From assembly GCA_963691655.1 (NCBI GenBank), contig OY829328.1, positions 32,259,890-32,323,889 of the forward strand: a stretch of 64,000 nt of DNA. The letters are read 5' to 3'. The position numbers and the translations under genes were made by a program. Positions 1-11,803 of the stretch are shown here, in pieces. Under the pieces are notes generated by a model, which was not told the origin of the DNA, made no database searches, and saw nothing but the letters and a program-made list of their open reading frames with translations. Within the stretch, counting starts at the first letter, position 1. The number at the start of each line of letters is the position of its first letter. The DNA is from Toxonevra muliebris. Taxonomy: Eukaryota; Arthropoda; Insecta; Diptera; Pallopteridae.

Positions 1-2719
1 AAGTATACGTAAGTAGTTAGTGAAATATTCATAATTATTACAGGAAATCGATCAAGCAGATACACCAAACAAGAAAAATGCGAGCTACAAAATTCTGTTT
101 TGTCTTACCTTTTATGATCACCTCATTCTCGGCGTAGTACGTAATTAATATATATATATACATATACATATATATATTAATTTTTTTCTGTTGCTACTCA
201 AGTCATTTACAGTTAAGTGTGCGCGCGCAATTATTCGTCAATTTGCAAATGAAGCTGTGTTTTTTTTTTATTTTTAATTTTTTTTTTGTCGGCCGCTGAT
301 CTTGCGTAGCAGATAATCCGCACTCAAAAACACCATAAATGTGTGCTGCGCTAATTATGCGCAAATATAAATGCCTGTATGTGCGTGTGTACGTGTGTGT
401 GAGAATGTTTAGTTTAAGTTTTATGTGAGATTTTTATAGATGCCTTGCGGCCGATATTACGATACACTCGCGTTGTTGTATCTCGTTTAAAATGGAAGAT
501 GCCAAAATCTCTGAAGAGGCACAGGAAATCAATTTGATCGATGGAAAGTAAAGAAACAAGTTCAAATGGAAACTTGTCTTCTTATCTTAAAGGTTTAAAT
601 AAAGTAACATTTTTAAATATACCCACATTTTTTTATTTTGTAAATTATCATAAAGCTTGTTATTTAAATCTTTTCAATTTCTTCCTTCACTTAAGAGCCA
701 TAAATTTTTCAAATTAACAAAATTCTTATTAAGTTATAATATAGCAATTTTTATTTGATATCAATTTACAATTGATTTATCCCAATTACAATGAATAGCT
801 TATCTGCAATGTGATGCTGGTTCTACATGCATCTGTGTGAATTGTCGGCAACGGGCATACACATGTATGTACAACAACAACTTGACCATAAGCCTTCCCG
901 CTCATCATCAGTAGATAAATTAAAGAAAGCGCAAACAGCTAAAAACAAATCTACATTGATGCTATATCTATAACTAGCTACATACATATGTGTGACCACC
1001 AGCAGCAATGTCAGCAACAGCGAAAGGAAACGGACACAGCGTTCGTTTTGACACTTCTTAAAAAGTCGTAAATTTTATGCGTTGCATACAAAACCAATCC
1101 CCAAAGATCATTTTGCTTTGCAACAGTGTCTGCCTTGACTGTTGACTGCCTGCCTGGCTGCTTGCCTACCCGTTGTTGTTGTTGTTGATTTTTGCAGTTT
1201 GTTTCAAGCAAGCAAGCAAGCTAGCATCAAGCAAGTAAAGAAGACGATTTTCGTATTTTTGCATCTTTAATCTATACGCGTTGATCTTTTATTAATACTC
1301 GATAAATAATCACAGCAAATGGGTGGATGTCATTATGAGTATTTTTTCGCCCTTAAACCAAACAAACACAGACACAGACGTAAAGTTATTGTTTTTGTTA
1401 CTGGGTGTTGGATTAAGTGTCCAATATCAGCTGCTGTTGCTTTTCATTGGAAATAGCTTATTTAAATTAAACACTTTGCTTGTATGTTTTGAATACAGCA
1501 TAAACATTTTCTATAAAAGCAAAGGTATACAATTTTTTTTTAGCTAATCTAGTATCTATTAAGCAATGAAGGAGCCAATATTCAGCATTTTTTTTATTAT
1601 TAAACATATTATTTCTTTAAGTTTTATTCGTTTTTATTCGTTTCAAAAATAGTTTGAATTATTTCTTCCTTTACTTGGCCCTGGTAAACTAGGACCCATG
1701 CGAGAACGTCTAAAAACGATAAATTTCAATCGTCTTCTTATTCTACTTTTTTCTGGAAATAAAAATAATGAAAAAATTACCTTAACTTACCTTTGTTACG
1801 TATTTTTATCTTAGTGAAAGTCGGAATCTATAACATAAATAATTTATTTTAATTTCTCTTATTTTTAAGCTAAAACCTCAATTACCTTATTAGATTTGTA
1901 ATCGGAAACTAAGATATAAAGCATTAAACTGCTGAAATGAACGGACATTGCAGTTGCCGCCTTTAGACTCCAATTTCAATACACTTTGAAATTTCGTTGT
2001 AACTATTGTAAAGTGGAAACGAAATGAAGTGGGAAGCAGTTTCGACGTTGAAATCTACACACATAAATCCAAACGGGCTGAAGAATCAGTGCGGGTTTCT
2101 TCACAAAGCATCTCAAACTCTGAAGATCTTTGCGGCTATCTGAATTGGTAAGTGAATTTCAAGCCAAACTACTAACAATAAGAAAAGAAAGTATGAAAGG
2201 CAACAGACAATCTTATTTGGACTAGGGAAAGGATAGGAAAGGAAAAAATCAAGCTGCTATCAGTGTCCTGAACTCAACAGAAATAACTTCCGGACTGGTG
2301 GGTGAATGTAAGAAATAACTTGTTCTCCTATGCCTAAGATTGAGTAATGGGACGGTGAACGATTGAGCTGAAAATGGGACGATACTCAAAGCCACTAGCA
2401 ATCATTGCAACCTTCAGAGAGTTACTTGCGTCTCAGCAGACGACAAGTAAAGAGATCAAAACAAGTGATACGAAATTACAAAAAGGATAGGAAGCAATCC
2501 ACCACCTAAAACAAAGAACGTAGTTAGCACTTTTATGAATTTTGGACACGATTTGAAGTAATCGCCACAAAAGAATAAGGTTACAACCAGAACTGCCCTT
2601 GGACCATGTACCATAATTACTTTACAAACGACTACTACAACGAATGGCGTACGAGAAGTAGCCTGGAAGTTCTCCAAGAACGCTACAACAGTAAGAGAGT
2701 TATAGCGGGTGTATTACTA
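1..2719. other. AT-rich non-coding stretch
   Basis: Apart from the candidate exon at 492-547 this holds simple-sequence DNA (TATATA around 150-175, GTGT around 385-402, CAA/GTT runs around 870 and 1170-1190). An open frame at 1990-2148 ends at a good donor-like GGTAAGTG, but a TGA at 1987 and the lack of a convincing acceptor leave it unsupported. From about 1920 to 2700 the base composition is less AT-rich and may be an old repeat I cannot name. Confidence 0.4.
492..547 (+). CDS. possible first coding exon (weak)
   Basis: An ATG in a good fly context (TAAA before ATGG) opens a 19-codon frame rich in acidic residues (starts MEDAKISEEA). It runs into GGAAA followed by GTAAAG, which could be a splice donor at 548; otherwise it stops at TAA 549. 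The frame stands out from the AT-rich surroundings by its balanced codon use. No partner exon was recognised downstream, so it may be the start of a gene with a very long intron, or chance. I do not recognise the protein. Confidence 0.2.
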
Positions 2720-3436
2720 AAGGGTTTTCCATTAGGGACATAACAATTTCGTATCTTTATATGTCAAAAGGTTAGTTAAAGTCATCATTTTCATCATGGT
2801 TAAGTTCACGAACCAGCAAAGTTTGGAAATTATTAAAAATTACTACCGAAATTCTGAGTCAGTGGTCGCCACTTTAAGAGCGCTTACTACAATTTTCGGT
2901 AGTAATACCGTCATGTTACCGTCAATGGAGAGCGCTATCGTATTATGTTGGAAGATTTTTTTTCGGCCATAATTGGATGAACTTGACATCAATGATATGT
3001 GGTCTCAACAAGACGGTGCCACTAGCCACAAAGCACGCGCCACAATCGATTTATTGAAAGGCAAAGTCGGTGAACGTGTTATCTCGAGAAATGGTCTAGG
3101 GGAATGGCCGCCTCGTTCATGACATCTAATGCCATTGGATTTCTTTTTATAGGGCTATATCATGTAACTGGTCTATGCCAACAAGCCAGCAACTTTAGAC
3201 GAGCTTAAAGATAATATCAAACGATACATTGCAAACGTTCTAGCCGAAATGTGTGCGAGGAAAATTAGGTCCAAAGAATCGATCGCTGTAAACGGGCTCG
3301 TGGTAGCCGAAATCGAATTTTATTCATAAAAAGGTAATGCTTGCACTACACCCACAATAAATTTGAACTCAATATCTCAAAAAATTCTGTGTTTTATTAA
3401 TAGATAAAATTGTTATGTCCTTAATGGAGAACCCTT
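2720..3436 (+). mobile_element. DD41D (rosa-type) mariner remnant, internally deleted
   Basis: A 717-bp element bounded by TA on both sides (2718-2719 and 3437-3438). The ends form inverted repeats of about 28 bp (AAGGGTTTTCCATTAGGGAC on the left, AAGGGTTCTCCATTAAGGAC when the right end is reversed). It is shorter than a full mariner (about 1.3 kb) because the middle of the transposase gene is missing. The protein remnant places it in the DD41D group of the mariner superfamily, known from Ceratitis rosa; I infer this from the spacing of the last two aspartates. Confidence 0.8.
2796..3329 (+). pseudogene. DD41D mariner transposase remnant
   Basis: The reading starts with MVKFTNQQSLEIIKNYYRNS, an N-terminal helix-turn-helix start typical of this family. 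It then jumps across a large deletion to the catalytic part WSQQDGATSHKARATIDLL. The next catalytic aspartate lies in MPLDFFL, with 41 residues between the two aspartates. The C-terminal YANKPATLDEL block follows. Several stops interrupt it (after PPRS, after DFFL, after GYIM), so it cannot make transposase. Confidence 0.75.
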
Positions 3437-5593
3437 TACAAAGAATTCTGGAGCAACCCTCATAAATGTTCCAAACAACACAAGGTTATGTATTGAAGGT
3501 ATTGTCCAGAGCTCAAGAAATGCAACTTGACGCATAATCGTCAAAATGCAACAATTCGTGAAATCAGCAATAATTCTTGAATAGTTTGCCATGGGAAATA
3601 CCATAATAAATGGATTCTGGAAGACAAAGTCTTTTTGAAAATACTTCAATCAAAAATTATAAAAATTTCACTAAATACTCAAATCTACCGCTCACAATCT
3701 TCTTGGTCGTCTACTTCACTTCTTCACTATACTCATCAAAACGTTTTATGTGGAGATGATTACTTTAACTTACATAAAAATCATTATTATTTAATTAACA
3801 CCAAATTGTGGACCAGCCCACTTCAATTATTTTAACACTAACCCAACGACTACTGTTTCTGCTGTTTCCAGCACATTTATTATTATTATTATTTTATAAA
3901 ATTGTTGTACCTATGTATGTCTGTCTTTATGAATGTAGTTGTTGTTGTTATTTCTTCGTTTTTTTTTTCTCATAATAATTTGCGCACCTGTCATACACTT
4001 CAATGAATTGAATATTCTTCTTTAACAATGTTCTGCGCCTGCCGCGTGGAAAAGACTTTCGCGCAGGCAGTGTAGAGTAGCAGCGCTAGTAACTTGCTAC
4101 TTGTTCCTACAATGCTCCTTGATGAGGCTTCTCTAATTCACATGTCACGTTTAACACTCAATGTTTTCTGTGAGCAGCGAATAAAAGATTGCGATAAACA
4201 GCAGCAACAGCAACCAGCAAAAATAACAACAAAAGCTACCACAAAAGCAAACAACAGCAACAACAATAAACGTTGCGGTTAAAAAATTGAATCATCATTA
4301 AGATTGGCTAACATTATAAAGTTTAACTCATCTACAAAAAAAAAAAAAAAAAAAAGGAGACGTCAAGAACTAAAGCATTAAAACTAAAAAATTATATAGA
4401 GAACTGAATAAGGAAGCAAAAAATTTTATAGAAAATGTAGAAGGCTTGATCCAGTAGTGGATAATTGGTGCTGTTTCCACAGGTATAAACTTCTCTCTCC
4501 GCTGAGAACTCAATCTATAATATGTAAGTATGACAGGAGTGAAGAGCCGATATTTTTATAGAAACGGTTTTGCAAGTGTTACTTGGAAGTAGCAGTACCA
4601 GCTATTGAAAATAACAGAGACTTAATAAAAATAAATTTAAATTATTACAGTGCATTCAAAACAGTGAAACTAATTAAAGCTATACAGCGCAAAGATCTTC
4701 TTTTGATAGCATTTAGCTTTAACTATTGGCGTTCATAAATCACTGTGATTTCAGTGAAGCGGTGACTCTCGCCATTAGTAACAATCAGATATGAACCAAG
4801 CTAATTCTGCAGCTCGGGTTTGGTTCAGCGGGTTGCGGACTATTTGAACCAAGGGTTTGTTTCAAAAACCAGTTCTTCCATACCTTCGAACCACTGACTC
4901 GGTTCAAAAATTAATTGGTTCAAGGTAAAAAATCTTGCAGTGTAAAATTTGATAAACTTTCGATTTGAACCTTCTAAATGTTTCACTTGAATGGTAGGTA
5001 TACGTGTTGAAAATATTCGCAACTCGGTTTGGTCAGAGTCATTCAAATTGCGGATGGTTTGGTTCAAAACCTATTATCATCCCTACGAGATGGGGACTTT
5101 TGTTTAAAAATATAAAATTGATTCGGAAAACTGAGAAACAGTTTTTTTGCTATATATTATAATTTTTTGTGATATCAGAAGATTCGGCTACTCGGAAATT
5201 TCATGTTCCTATGGCTGTTAGAGGAGGTAAAATCATGGCAAATCTCGGCCCTCGCCTTGGTTTGGTAATAATAAAAATAGTAAACCCACGTTCATTGTTG
5301 ACCTGTAATAAGCCTCACTTGTAAGACCACTCCTAGAGTGAAATATGATTAGAAAGGAAGTTCCGATTGCTAGACCTTACTGCACCGCAGTGGGAATTAT
5401 TTAAGCCCATGTACCAATCCTTCAACAGATAATGTGGAAATTGGAAGTGGAGTTTCTTCTGAAAGCGGATTTGAATTTTTTGGAAGCGCGGTGGTTAATT
5501 TTATCTTCGTTAAAATTTCTCTTCGTATGAAAGTTTTATCATCATCCACTGATTAAATGATGTTTAGTTATTGATTATAACAAAATGGAACTA
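3437..5593. other. non-coding stretch with simple repeats
   Basis: No gene recognised. It holds CAG/CAA triplet runs (4198-4270), a run of about 20 A (4337-4356), and a stretch at 4790-5075 listed separately. Confidence 0.4.
4790..5075. repeat. cluster of GGTTCAAA-type motifs
   Basis: Within under 300 bp the motif GGTTCAAA or its reverse (TTTGAACC), exact or nearly so, occurs about nine times in both orientations, for example near 4793, 4820, 4847, 4912, 4963 and 5060. The right end (ATTATCATCCCTA) looks like the edge of a small element, but I could not match a left terminus. Probably a degenerate MITE; the family is unknown. Confidence 0.35.
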
Positions 5594-5808
5594 AAATTAA
5601 ATATTTCTCAATTATTAAAATTATTAGGCTTCGAATGAACAATAATGCCATAAAAATATCAAAAAGTTCATAGAACTAGCAGATCTGACGATCGTTTCGG
5701 AACCAGCTACGGTTCCTCATCAGTTATCTGATCTGAAACGAGCTTTTTGATATTCTTCTGGCATTATTGTTCATTCAAAGCCTAATAATTTTAATAATTA
5801 TTTAATTA
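5594..5808. repeat. foldback (palindromic) repeat
   Basis: Arms at about 5594-5666 and 5743-5808 are inverted copies (core TTAAAATTATTAGGCT, then GAACAATAATGCC), separated by a loop of about 76 bp. The loop begins GACGATCGTTTCGGAACC and ends near TTCCTCATCAG, and this core recurs in the foldback at 58534-58997. A small piece of one arm is also found at 53378-53403. Confidence 0.75.
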
Positions 5809-5945
5809 GCAATGTGAACTGCCAAACTGGGAGTGCAATGATTCTTAGTTACTTTTGATAAGAAAATGGCATGTGTTTTGTGAAAAGAAAGCCCGACACA
5901 CTAATTCACAATGTAGGTTCATTCTTCTTCCTAGATGAATTTCAT

Positions 5946-7026
5946 TGTGAGGACGCAAGTCGGTCCACCCCCTCGTTTGCGTCTCCCCAGTGGAGTTACC
6001 TTTATATTTTATTTTTTTATATATTCCATTATTGTTTATTTTACTTCATTATTTTCTTTTCTTACCATTAATTGTTTATTTTATTATATATTGAATTGTT
6101 TATTTTTGGTTATTGTCTAATTGTTAAGTTTTTTTATTATTTGCCCATGAAAGGACAGTTTGTGTTATTAAATAACCTAAAAATTGCTAAATCTAAGTAT
6201 TGTACATTAAAACGAAAATGCAACCCTTCAATTGCATAAGTTAATAGTCGAGTGGTGAACACACTCATCTAGCTGAATGACGCCATGTTTCGAACTCAAC
6301 GAAGGGAAAAAACAACGAAACTACAAGCAGATGGCGGCGAACGGAAAAAACTCTTTCTCTTTCGGCGATCAACAGCGGCAGCAAGCAGACGTATATTCAG
6401 GTGAGTCTCTCGCGACGGAACAGTGAAGGAAAGTGACTGGGAAAGCCATTTTTTTTACACATCGTGGTGCCACGCACCAGGAGGATCATCGGGATAGGCC
6501 ACGCCGTCCACCCCACAGTGTTTATAGAAAACAAATCCATAAAATTAAAGTTAAATAAAAAAAAAACAAAAAGTAATATTTTAAAAAATGAATAAATAAA
6601 TAAACAAAATATAAAAATTGAAAACGAAGTGAGTGTGTGTTCTTTTTTGTTCATCACCTTTTAGTGCTACGTACTAAAGGGTCCATTTGCCGGTTTCAGA
6701 TCGACGCTCCTTTGTGCCACGCACTAGGAGAGATTCGAGGGATAGGCCACGCCATCGTCCAGCGGAATTTAAGGTGCAATGCACCATACGATAGTTTGTA
6801 AGTAGGTGCTCCATAGTGCCACGCACTGGGAGGAACCACAAGGCCACGCCTTGAGGTAAAATAAAAAGTGAAATTCAAAAAAAAATAGAGGGGCAAGATC
6901 CCCAAGTGAGTGTTATGTAGTGTCGGTAAATTGAAAGTAGTTCACCCCGGTCCCAGTAACAAATAAATTTCTGTAGCCTCGAACCCTGGACTCGGCGAGT
7001 GATACCCAGGCTAGAGCTTCGTTACA
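5946..7026 (+). mobile_element. probable solo LTR of a retrotransposon
   Basis: The segment begins TGTGAGGACGCAAG and ends CTTCGTTACA, giving the TG...CA ends of an LTR, and is flanked by the 4-bp repeat TCAT (5942-5945 and 7027-7030), the duplication length of Gypsy-type integrases. An AATAAA lies at 6963, about 60 bp before the 3' end, as expected for LTR polyadenylation in this orientation. No primer-binding site or gag/pol coding follows, so it would be a solo LTR formed by recombination. Inside it are three imperfect copies of a block starting GTGCCACGCAC and ending GGCCACGCC (near 6466, 6715 and 6818). The 4-bp duplication is short, so chance is possible. Confidence 0.5.
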
Positions 7027-7107
7027 TCATAGATACGGTTGTTAATACACAGTTCTTGATCTCCAGGTTCATAGATATATATTTTATACCGGTAGTCTCA
7101 TAATAAT

Positions 7108-7397
7108 AGCTGTGTTTTATTCGCCAGTCAGTTTAACATTTGCGAATAAAACGACCAAGTTGTTAAGTCTCTTTTTCGTTATAATGTTATTCACAATGAA
7201 ACTGCTCAGCAGCTAGAGCTGAAACATTTTAATGGGTCCCAGTCATTGCGGTCAATTGCCGCATTGTTTTTAGTTTTTAGTCTTTATAAGAATATTCAAC
7301 GATGGTTTCAACTTATTTTCACCGGCTGTTGTTTCCCCATATAATTATCGCTGCTAGTTATACATAACTAGGAGCAAGTGGCGAATAAAATGCAGCT
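7108..7397. mobile_element. short TIR element (MITE)
   Basis: About 290 bp with inverted ends of about 20 bp (AGCTGTGTTTTATTCGCCA on the left, AGCTGCATTTTATTCGCCA at the reversed right end). AAT or TA flanks it on both sides. The right 90 bp recurs at 27195-27279. There is no coding capacity; the superfamily is not determined. Confidence 0.6.
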
Positions 7398-10300
7398 AAT
7401 GTTTGCTCAACGAGTAGCACAAGAGCAATCGCAATTTTTCAATATCAGGCAGAGATGCGGTGGCGGAAGTAAATAGCCTCGTATTTTCCGAATGAGTACT
7501 GGCAGACTCGACTAATCCGATTTTTTCGATCCTTCGAAACTTCCAGAAGGCCTCGTGGAAATTCTAAATTTTTAGGTTAATAGGCATGATATTTAATGCG
7601 AGTGCCACTGGAAATTTACTGATTTCATCAGTTTCAGCGCATGGTTTTTGCTAAAAAAAAATATTTTCTAATATTTAATACCCGTAAATAGTATTGACAA
7701 ATATTTGAAAACGAATATTTTACATGGTAGAGATTCTATTATTGCAACGAGATCTCAGTTCGCGAACCCTGTTTCTTGAGGTTTGCTTTCTTACGCGGCA
7801 TTGAACTTAACCATATTTTGACTTTATTGGTAAAGTAAAGCCTAAGATATCTTGGTTAGTTTTGCATCTGAGATGATTTACATGAGCAGCAATTTATAGT
7901 AAAATTGCCTATAAAATATTTGTCGAGCATATATTAACCACTTATATACCTAGGTTATGCAAATTTTTGCTAAAAATTTTCTTTTTTATTCTTTAATAGG
8001 GTTCATAAGGGAGTAGTAATATATTTCAGAAAAGTTTTGCTCGTAAATAATTATTCTCGGGAACTGAACACTAAAAATAAATAGTAACTAAAAATAATAA
8101 ATTAACCAAACAATGTTTAAACCTATAAAATTTCCTATTTTGAAAGATACTTTAAAGTTCATAAGATTAAGAAATATAGATACTTTTATACTACATAAAA
8201 CTAAGTTTACTGGTTTCTGGTGCTTACTGACCTGTGTATGTATGAGCTGCATTTCTCTGGAACATATTAACTTGCTTTAGATTCTTTTAAAAAGAAAAAA
8301 TACGTAGTCTTGTGAAAAAGTGAAAAGACCTACGTATAAGAAAGGGGTATAAAAGGTTAATGTTTCACAGAAAAATATCTTAAGAAAAATTTACTAAAAA
8401 TTACTGAACATTAAAGCAGTCTTATATGCAAATTTAACCTTGATATTTTAGGTTTTGTTATATCAAAATAAATCAGATGTAAACTTTTATAACGCCAGGA
8501 CATGTATAATTTATTATATTAAAGCTCTATCCGGATCTACTTCCAGAATCCCATTATTTTTTAATGATAATAACAACAGTAACTTCTACCCACATCAATA
8601 GAATCCAAATAGCAAAAAGCTTCCGTACTTTTTACAAGCGTATAACAATAAAACATCACCTCATATACTCTGTGTGTATAAATCAATAACATTCACATTG
8701 CTGCAGAGTAATCGGTTTTAAATAACAACAACAACTACAAGCTATAATATTTAAGCAGCGTACCTACTTCACTGCCTCATCATGAAAAAAAAATGCTTAA
8801 ACATTAGTTCCACCTCTTTCAATTAAATTGAAACAAACAAGAAGTACGTGCCACAAAACGAGAGTAGCTTCAGCTTTATGTGATGTAACTCTAATAAGAA
8901 GCCAAAAGAAGAGCAAGAAAAGCATAAAAAACCCAAAAAAAAAAACATTAAACACACATACACAGCTGCATACATACAAACATTCATATTTTTTGAGGTC
9001 TGACCCCATATGACGGGGCATTAAATGTTTTTTTTTTCAATGTTTAACGCAAGTTTAATGAGCTTCAAAATTGTTCTAAAATGCTACAATTTGAAAAGAT
9101 TATTAAGCAAAAATTAATTTTTTGTGCCTTCTTTTTTGTTGTTGCTGTCGCTTTTACTTGTTGTTACTCTGGTCAATTTGGTTTTTGTTGCGCCATCATC
9201 ATCTAATTGGATAAATATCACACACACATAAAATAATAACAATAATAGTATACGTTAATTGGTAATACGCTCGTTAGTGAATTTGAACCGGCATTTATGG
9301 TATTTATTTTTTTATTTAGTTATGTATGGACAGAAAGGAAAATCTATTGCTATTGCTATTGCTAAGTATTACATATTTATTGATGCAACTTTGAGTTAAA
9401 TATTTTATTAGTGCCTCTAAATTAAGTATGCAGAAAATTTCAGAGAAGTTGGCCAGCACAGCGACTGATTTAAAATTAAAATTTCGAGAAATATCTCTGA
9501 GGGTTTGATTCGAAATGAAAGAAGTAAAAAAAAAAAACCTTTATGACGCTGAAAAGTTGCTTCACTAACCGAAATGCTTTTCAAAAATAATAAATAAATA
9601 TATATTGCTCAATAATTATTATTGGAATACACGATTATAAAGATATTTATTATTATTTATCTAAATACGTTAATGTTAGTTGAACATAAATTTGTTGTCA
9701 CCTTGTCAAATGACATCTGCTGTTTCTGCTGCTGCTGTTGCTTCAACTGCAAGTACAACTATACCAACTGTTGCAGCTATATATTTTTATAATTTTTGTT
9801 GGTTTGCTAATAGCAAATGTTAAATCATGTTTGCAGCATTCTTTTGCCACTTGCTTTACATTTATCGCAGCATTTAATGCCAATTTTACTTGACAGCCTC
9901 CCGAAATAAAACTGTCAATTGTTAATTTATGTATGTGGTAGTACACTTTAATCGCTCGCACACTATTGAGGCGCGCGCAGTGGTAAGGTGATGTCAGTGG
10001 TGTGAGTGTGTGCCTGGTGTTGCTACCAGCAGTAGTTGGAAGGCTCTTATTTGATTGCGTGAAAACAGGCGTGGAATTTTAATTGAAGATTTTTAATAGT
10101 AAACAGTCCATTTAAATAGCATGTACCTACCAACTATTAACTTGTATGGAGAAAAACACTGACGAAAAAGGGGGAATGTGTTTTCGATTTTCTAGTTATC
10201 ATGCCCAGCTAGGATTTTTGACCCACGATTCGCCGAGAAACGCTTTTTATTTGGCGGCGATATCATTGTCTGACGGCAGTCTTATACGTCGGAAGAGAAA

Positions 10301-10523
10301 CAGTGATGGTTCTAGAGACTCCGTGAAAGAATTTCCGGCGAAGCGTAAAAAAGTGACTTCAATGAATAGCCAAGGAGGATTGCAGAAGGTTAGTGTAGAA
10401 GATTTAAAAGTGAGTCGTAAAAGGCTCGCCTGGAAGATTTTTTTTTTTACTACCTTATTAAATGAAAATATCCCATTTTAATTCCAGATGAATGAATAAT
10501 GAAATTAGTTTTCATTTCAAATA
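7398..10523. other. non-coding stretch with one unrecognised ORF
   Basis: AT-rich DNA with CAA/CTG triplet runs (8728-8740, 9139-9180, 9721-9745), poly-A and AC repeats. Apart from the ORF at 10146-10481 I see no coding signal. Confidence 0.4.
10146..10481 (+). CDS. unrecognised 111-residue ORF
   Basis: An ATG-started frame with less AT-biased codons than its surroundings, running to TAA at 10479-10481. The middle is rich in Arg, Lys and Ser (LIRRKRNSDGSRD, then FPAKRKKV, a nuclear-localisation-like cluster), and the last 15 or so residues, after a poly-T stretch, look non-coding. No splice structure or domain is recognised. It could be an exon remnant or a fragment of a mobile element; it lies 40 bp from a Tc1-type transposon. 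Confidence 0.15.
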   Translation: MEKNTDEKGGMCFRFSSYHAQLGFLTHDSPRNAFYLAAISLSDGSLIRRKRNSDGSRDSVKEFPAKRKKVTSMNSQGGLQKVSVEDLKVSRKRLAWKIFFFTTLLNENIPF

Positions 10524-11803
10524 AGGAGTGAGATCGAAAAAATCTTAACATATATAAAATTCAATAATTTTTAAGCGGTTGATCTTAGAGTTTTGATTTT
10601 TTTTTATTTAATTGATAATATTTTACAAATTACAGAAAAATATAGCTTTTATAGTTCTAACCACTATTTATTAACTCCTGGATTTTTTTTGATAAGCCTT
10701 CCATTAGAGATTTGATAGTTGTTTCAGACAACTTTTTGGAACAGTTTGCCCATCTCCTTTTAAAATCTTCGATATTTTGGGACACCTTTTTTGTGCTCTT
10801 TAAATTTCTTTTCGCAAGAGCCCAATATCTCTCCACTGGTCTTAGCTCCGGACAATTTGGAGGATTGGCCTCTCTTGGTACAAAAACTATGTTATTACTT
10901 TGTTACCACTCCAGTGCTTTCTTGCCGTAGTTACATGATGCCAAATCGGGCCAAAAATATGTGGACACATTGTGCTCTCTTATGAAAGGAAGAAGTCTTT
11001 TTTCAAACGTTCTTTGATGTATATTTCGGCATTTATTGAGCCCACTGTAACAAATGACTAACTTCTTTTGACGCAACTGCATATAGCTTGCCATACCAGG
11101 AATTTTTTTAGAAAATTTTGTTTGCTTTTGGATTCTAAATTGTTCTTCGACATTTCCTCGAGCATCAGCAACATACAAATTTTGACCCGGAAGCTGCGTA
11201 AAATCTGCCAGTACAAACGTTTCGTCGTCCATTATACAACATGAATATTTTTGTATGAAATTCGATTTTAATTTCCAAGCCCTACTTTTGGCGTCTAAAT
11301 TTTTTGAAGCATTCCTGTCTGGAACTTTTTGGACTTTGTATTTTTTCAAACCAGCATTGGCTTTAACTTTTCGCACCAAATAGAAAGAGCACTGGGCTAA
11401 CCGGGTAGCTTTTCTACCAGATGTGTTTGGAGATCTTTTCAATATGCTTTCCCAATATCATGTGGTCCTTGTTTTCTTCCCGAACCAGGTTTCCTATCGA
11501 TGGTCAAATTCTCCTGAAACTGCTTAATAACATTGAAAACAGTTTGACGGCAGACCTTCAATTCTTTGGCCAATTTTTTGTAGGACCAATTTGGATTTTT
11601 TTGAAAATTTTTAATAATTTTAAGACGTACTTCTTTTTCTTCACTCATTTCAATCAAACTCACAATAAATCAACTTGTTTGTCATTAAAAATAACAACTG
11701 ACATACTTTTCAAAGACAGCTAGATTAAAGAAATTTTTAAATTTTACACCCAAAAAAAATTATTAGGTAAAACGTGTGTTAAGAGTTTTTCAATCTCACT
11801 CCT
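10524..11803 (-). mobile_element. DD37E Tc1-type transposon
   Basis: 1280 bp flanked by TA (10522-10523 and 11804-11805). The ends are inverted repeats of about 28 bp (AGGAGTGAGATCGAAAAAAT on the left, AGGAGTGAGATTGAAAAACT at the reversed right end). Length, TA target and transposase all fit the IS630-Tc1-mariner superfamily. The transposase lies on the minus strand and is broken. Confidence 0.85.
10657..11663 (-). pseudogene. DD37E transposase, broken
   Basis: The N-terminal part (11439-11663) carries a helix-turn-helix (SYKKLAKELKVCRQTVFNVI) and a GSGRK linker. A frame change near 11440, with apparent loss of part of the second DNA-binding helix set, joins it to the catalytic part. This shows the first aspartate in CIMDDETFVLADF, then WPDLASCNYG, then NPPNCPELRPVE; 37 residues separate the last aspartate and glutamate, the DD37E signature. 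An in-frame TAA about 15 codons after WPDLASC (near 10903) replaces a residue that is Tyr in relatives, as I recall them. Confidence 0.8.

Noticed and set aside
1990..2148. Open frame ending at a good donor-like site
   Set aside because: No start codon, a stop at 1987 and no convincing acceptor; may be an old repeat.
4094..4282. Gln-rich frame
   Set aside because: Created by CAG/CAA simple repeats; no supporting coding sequence around it.
6962..7026. Possible tRNA-like A and B boxes (SINE head) on the minus strand
   Set aside because: Spacing is too short and the position is better explained as the 3' part of an LTR.
8999..9020. CCCCATATGACGGGG short palindrome as an operator
   Set aside because: Single, imperfect and without a gene nearby.
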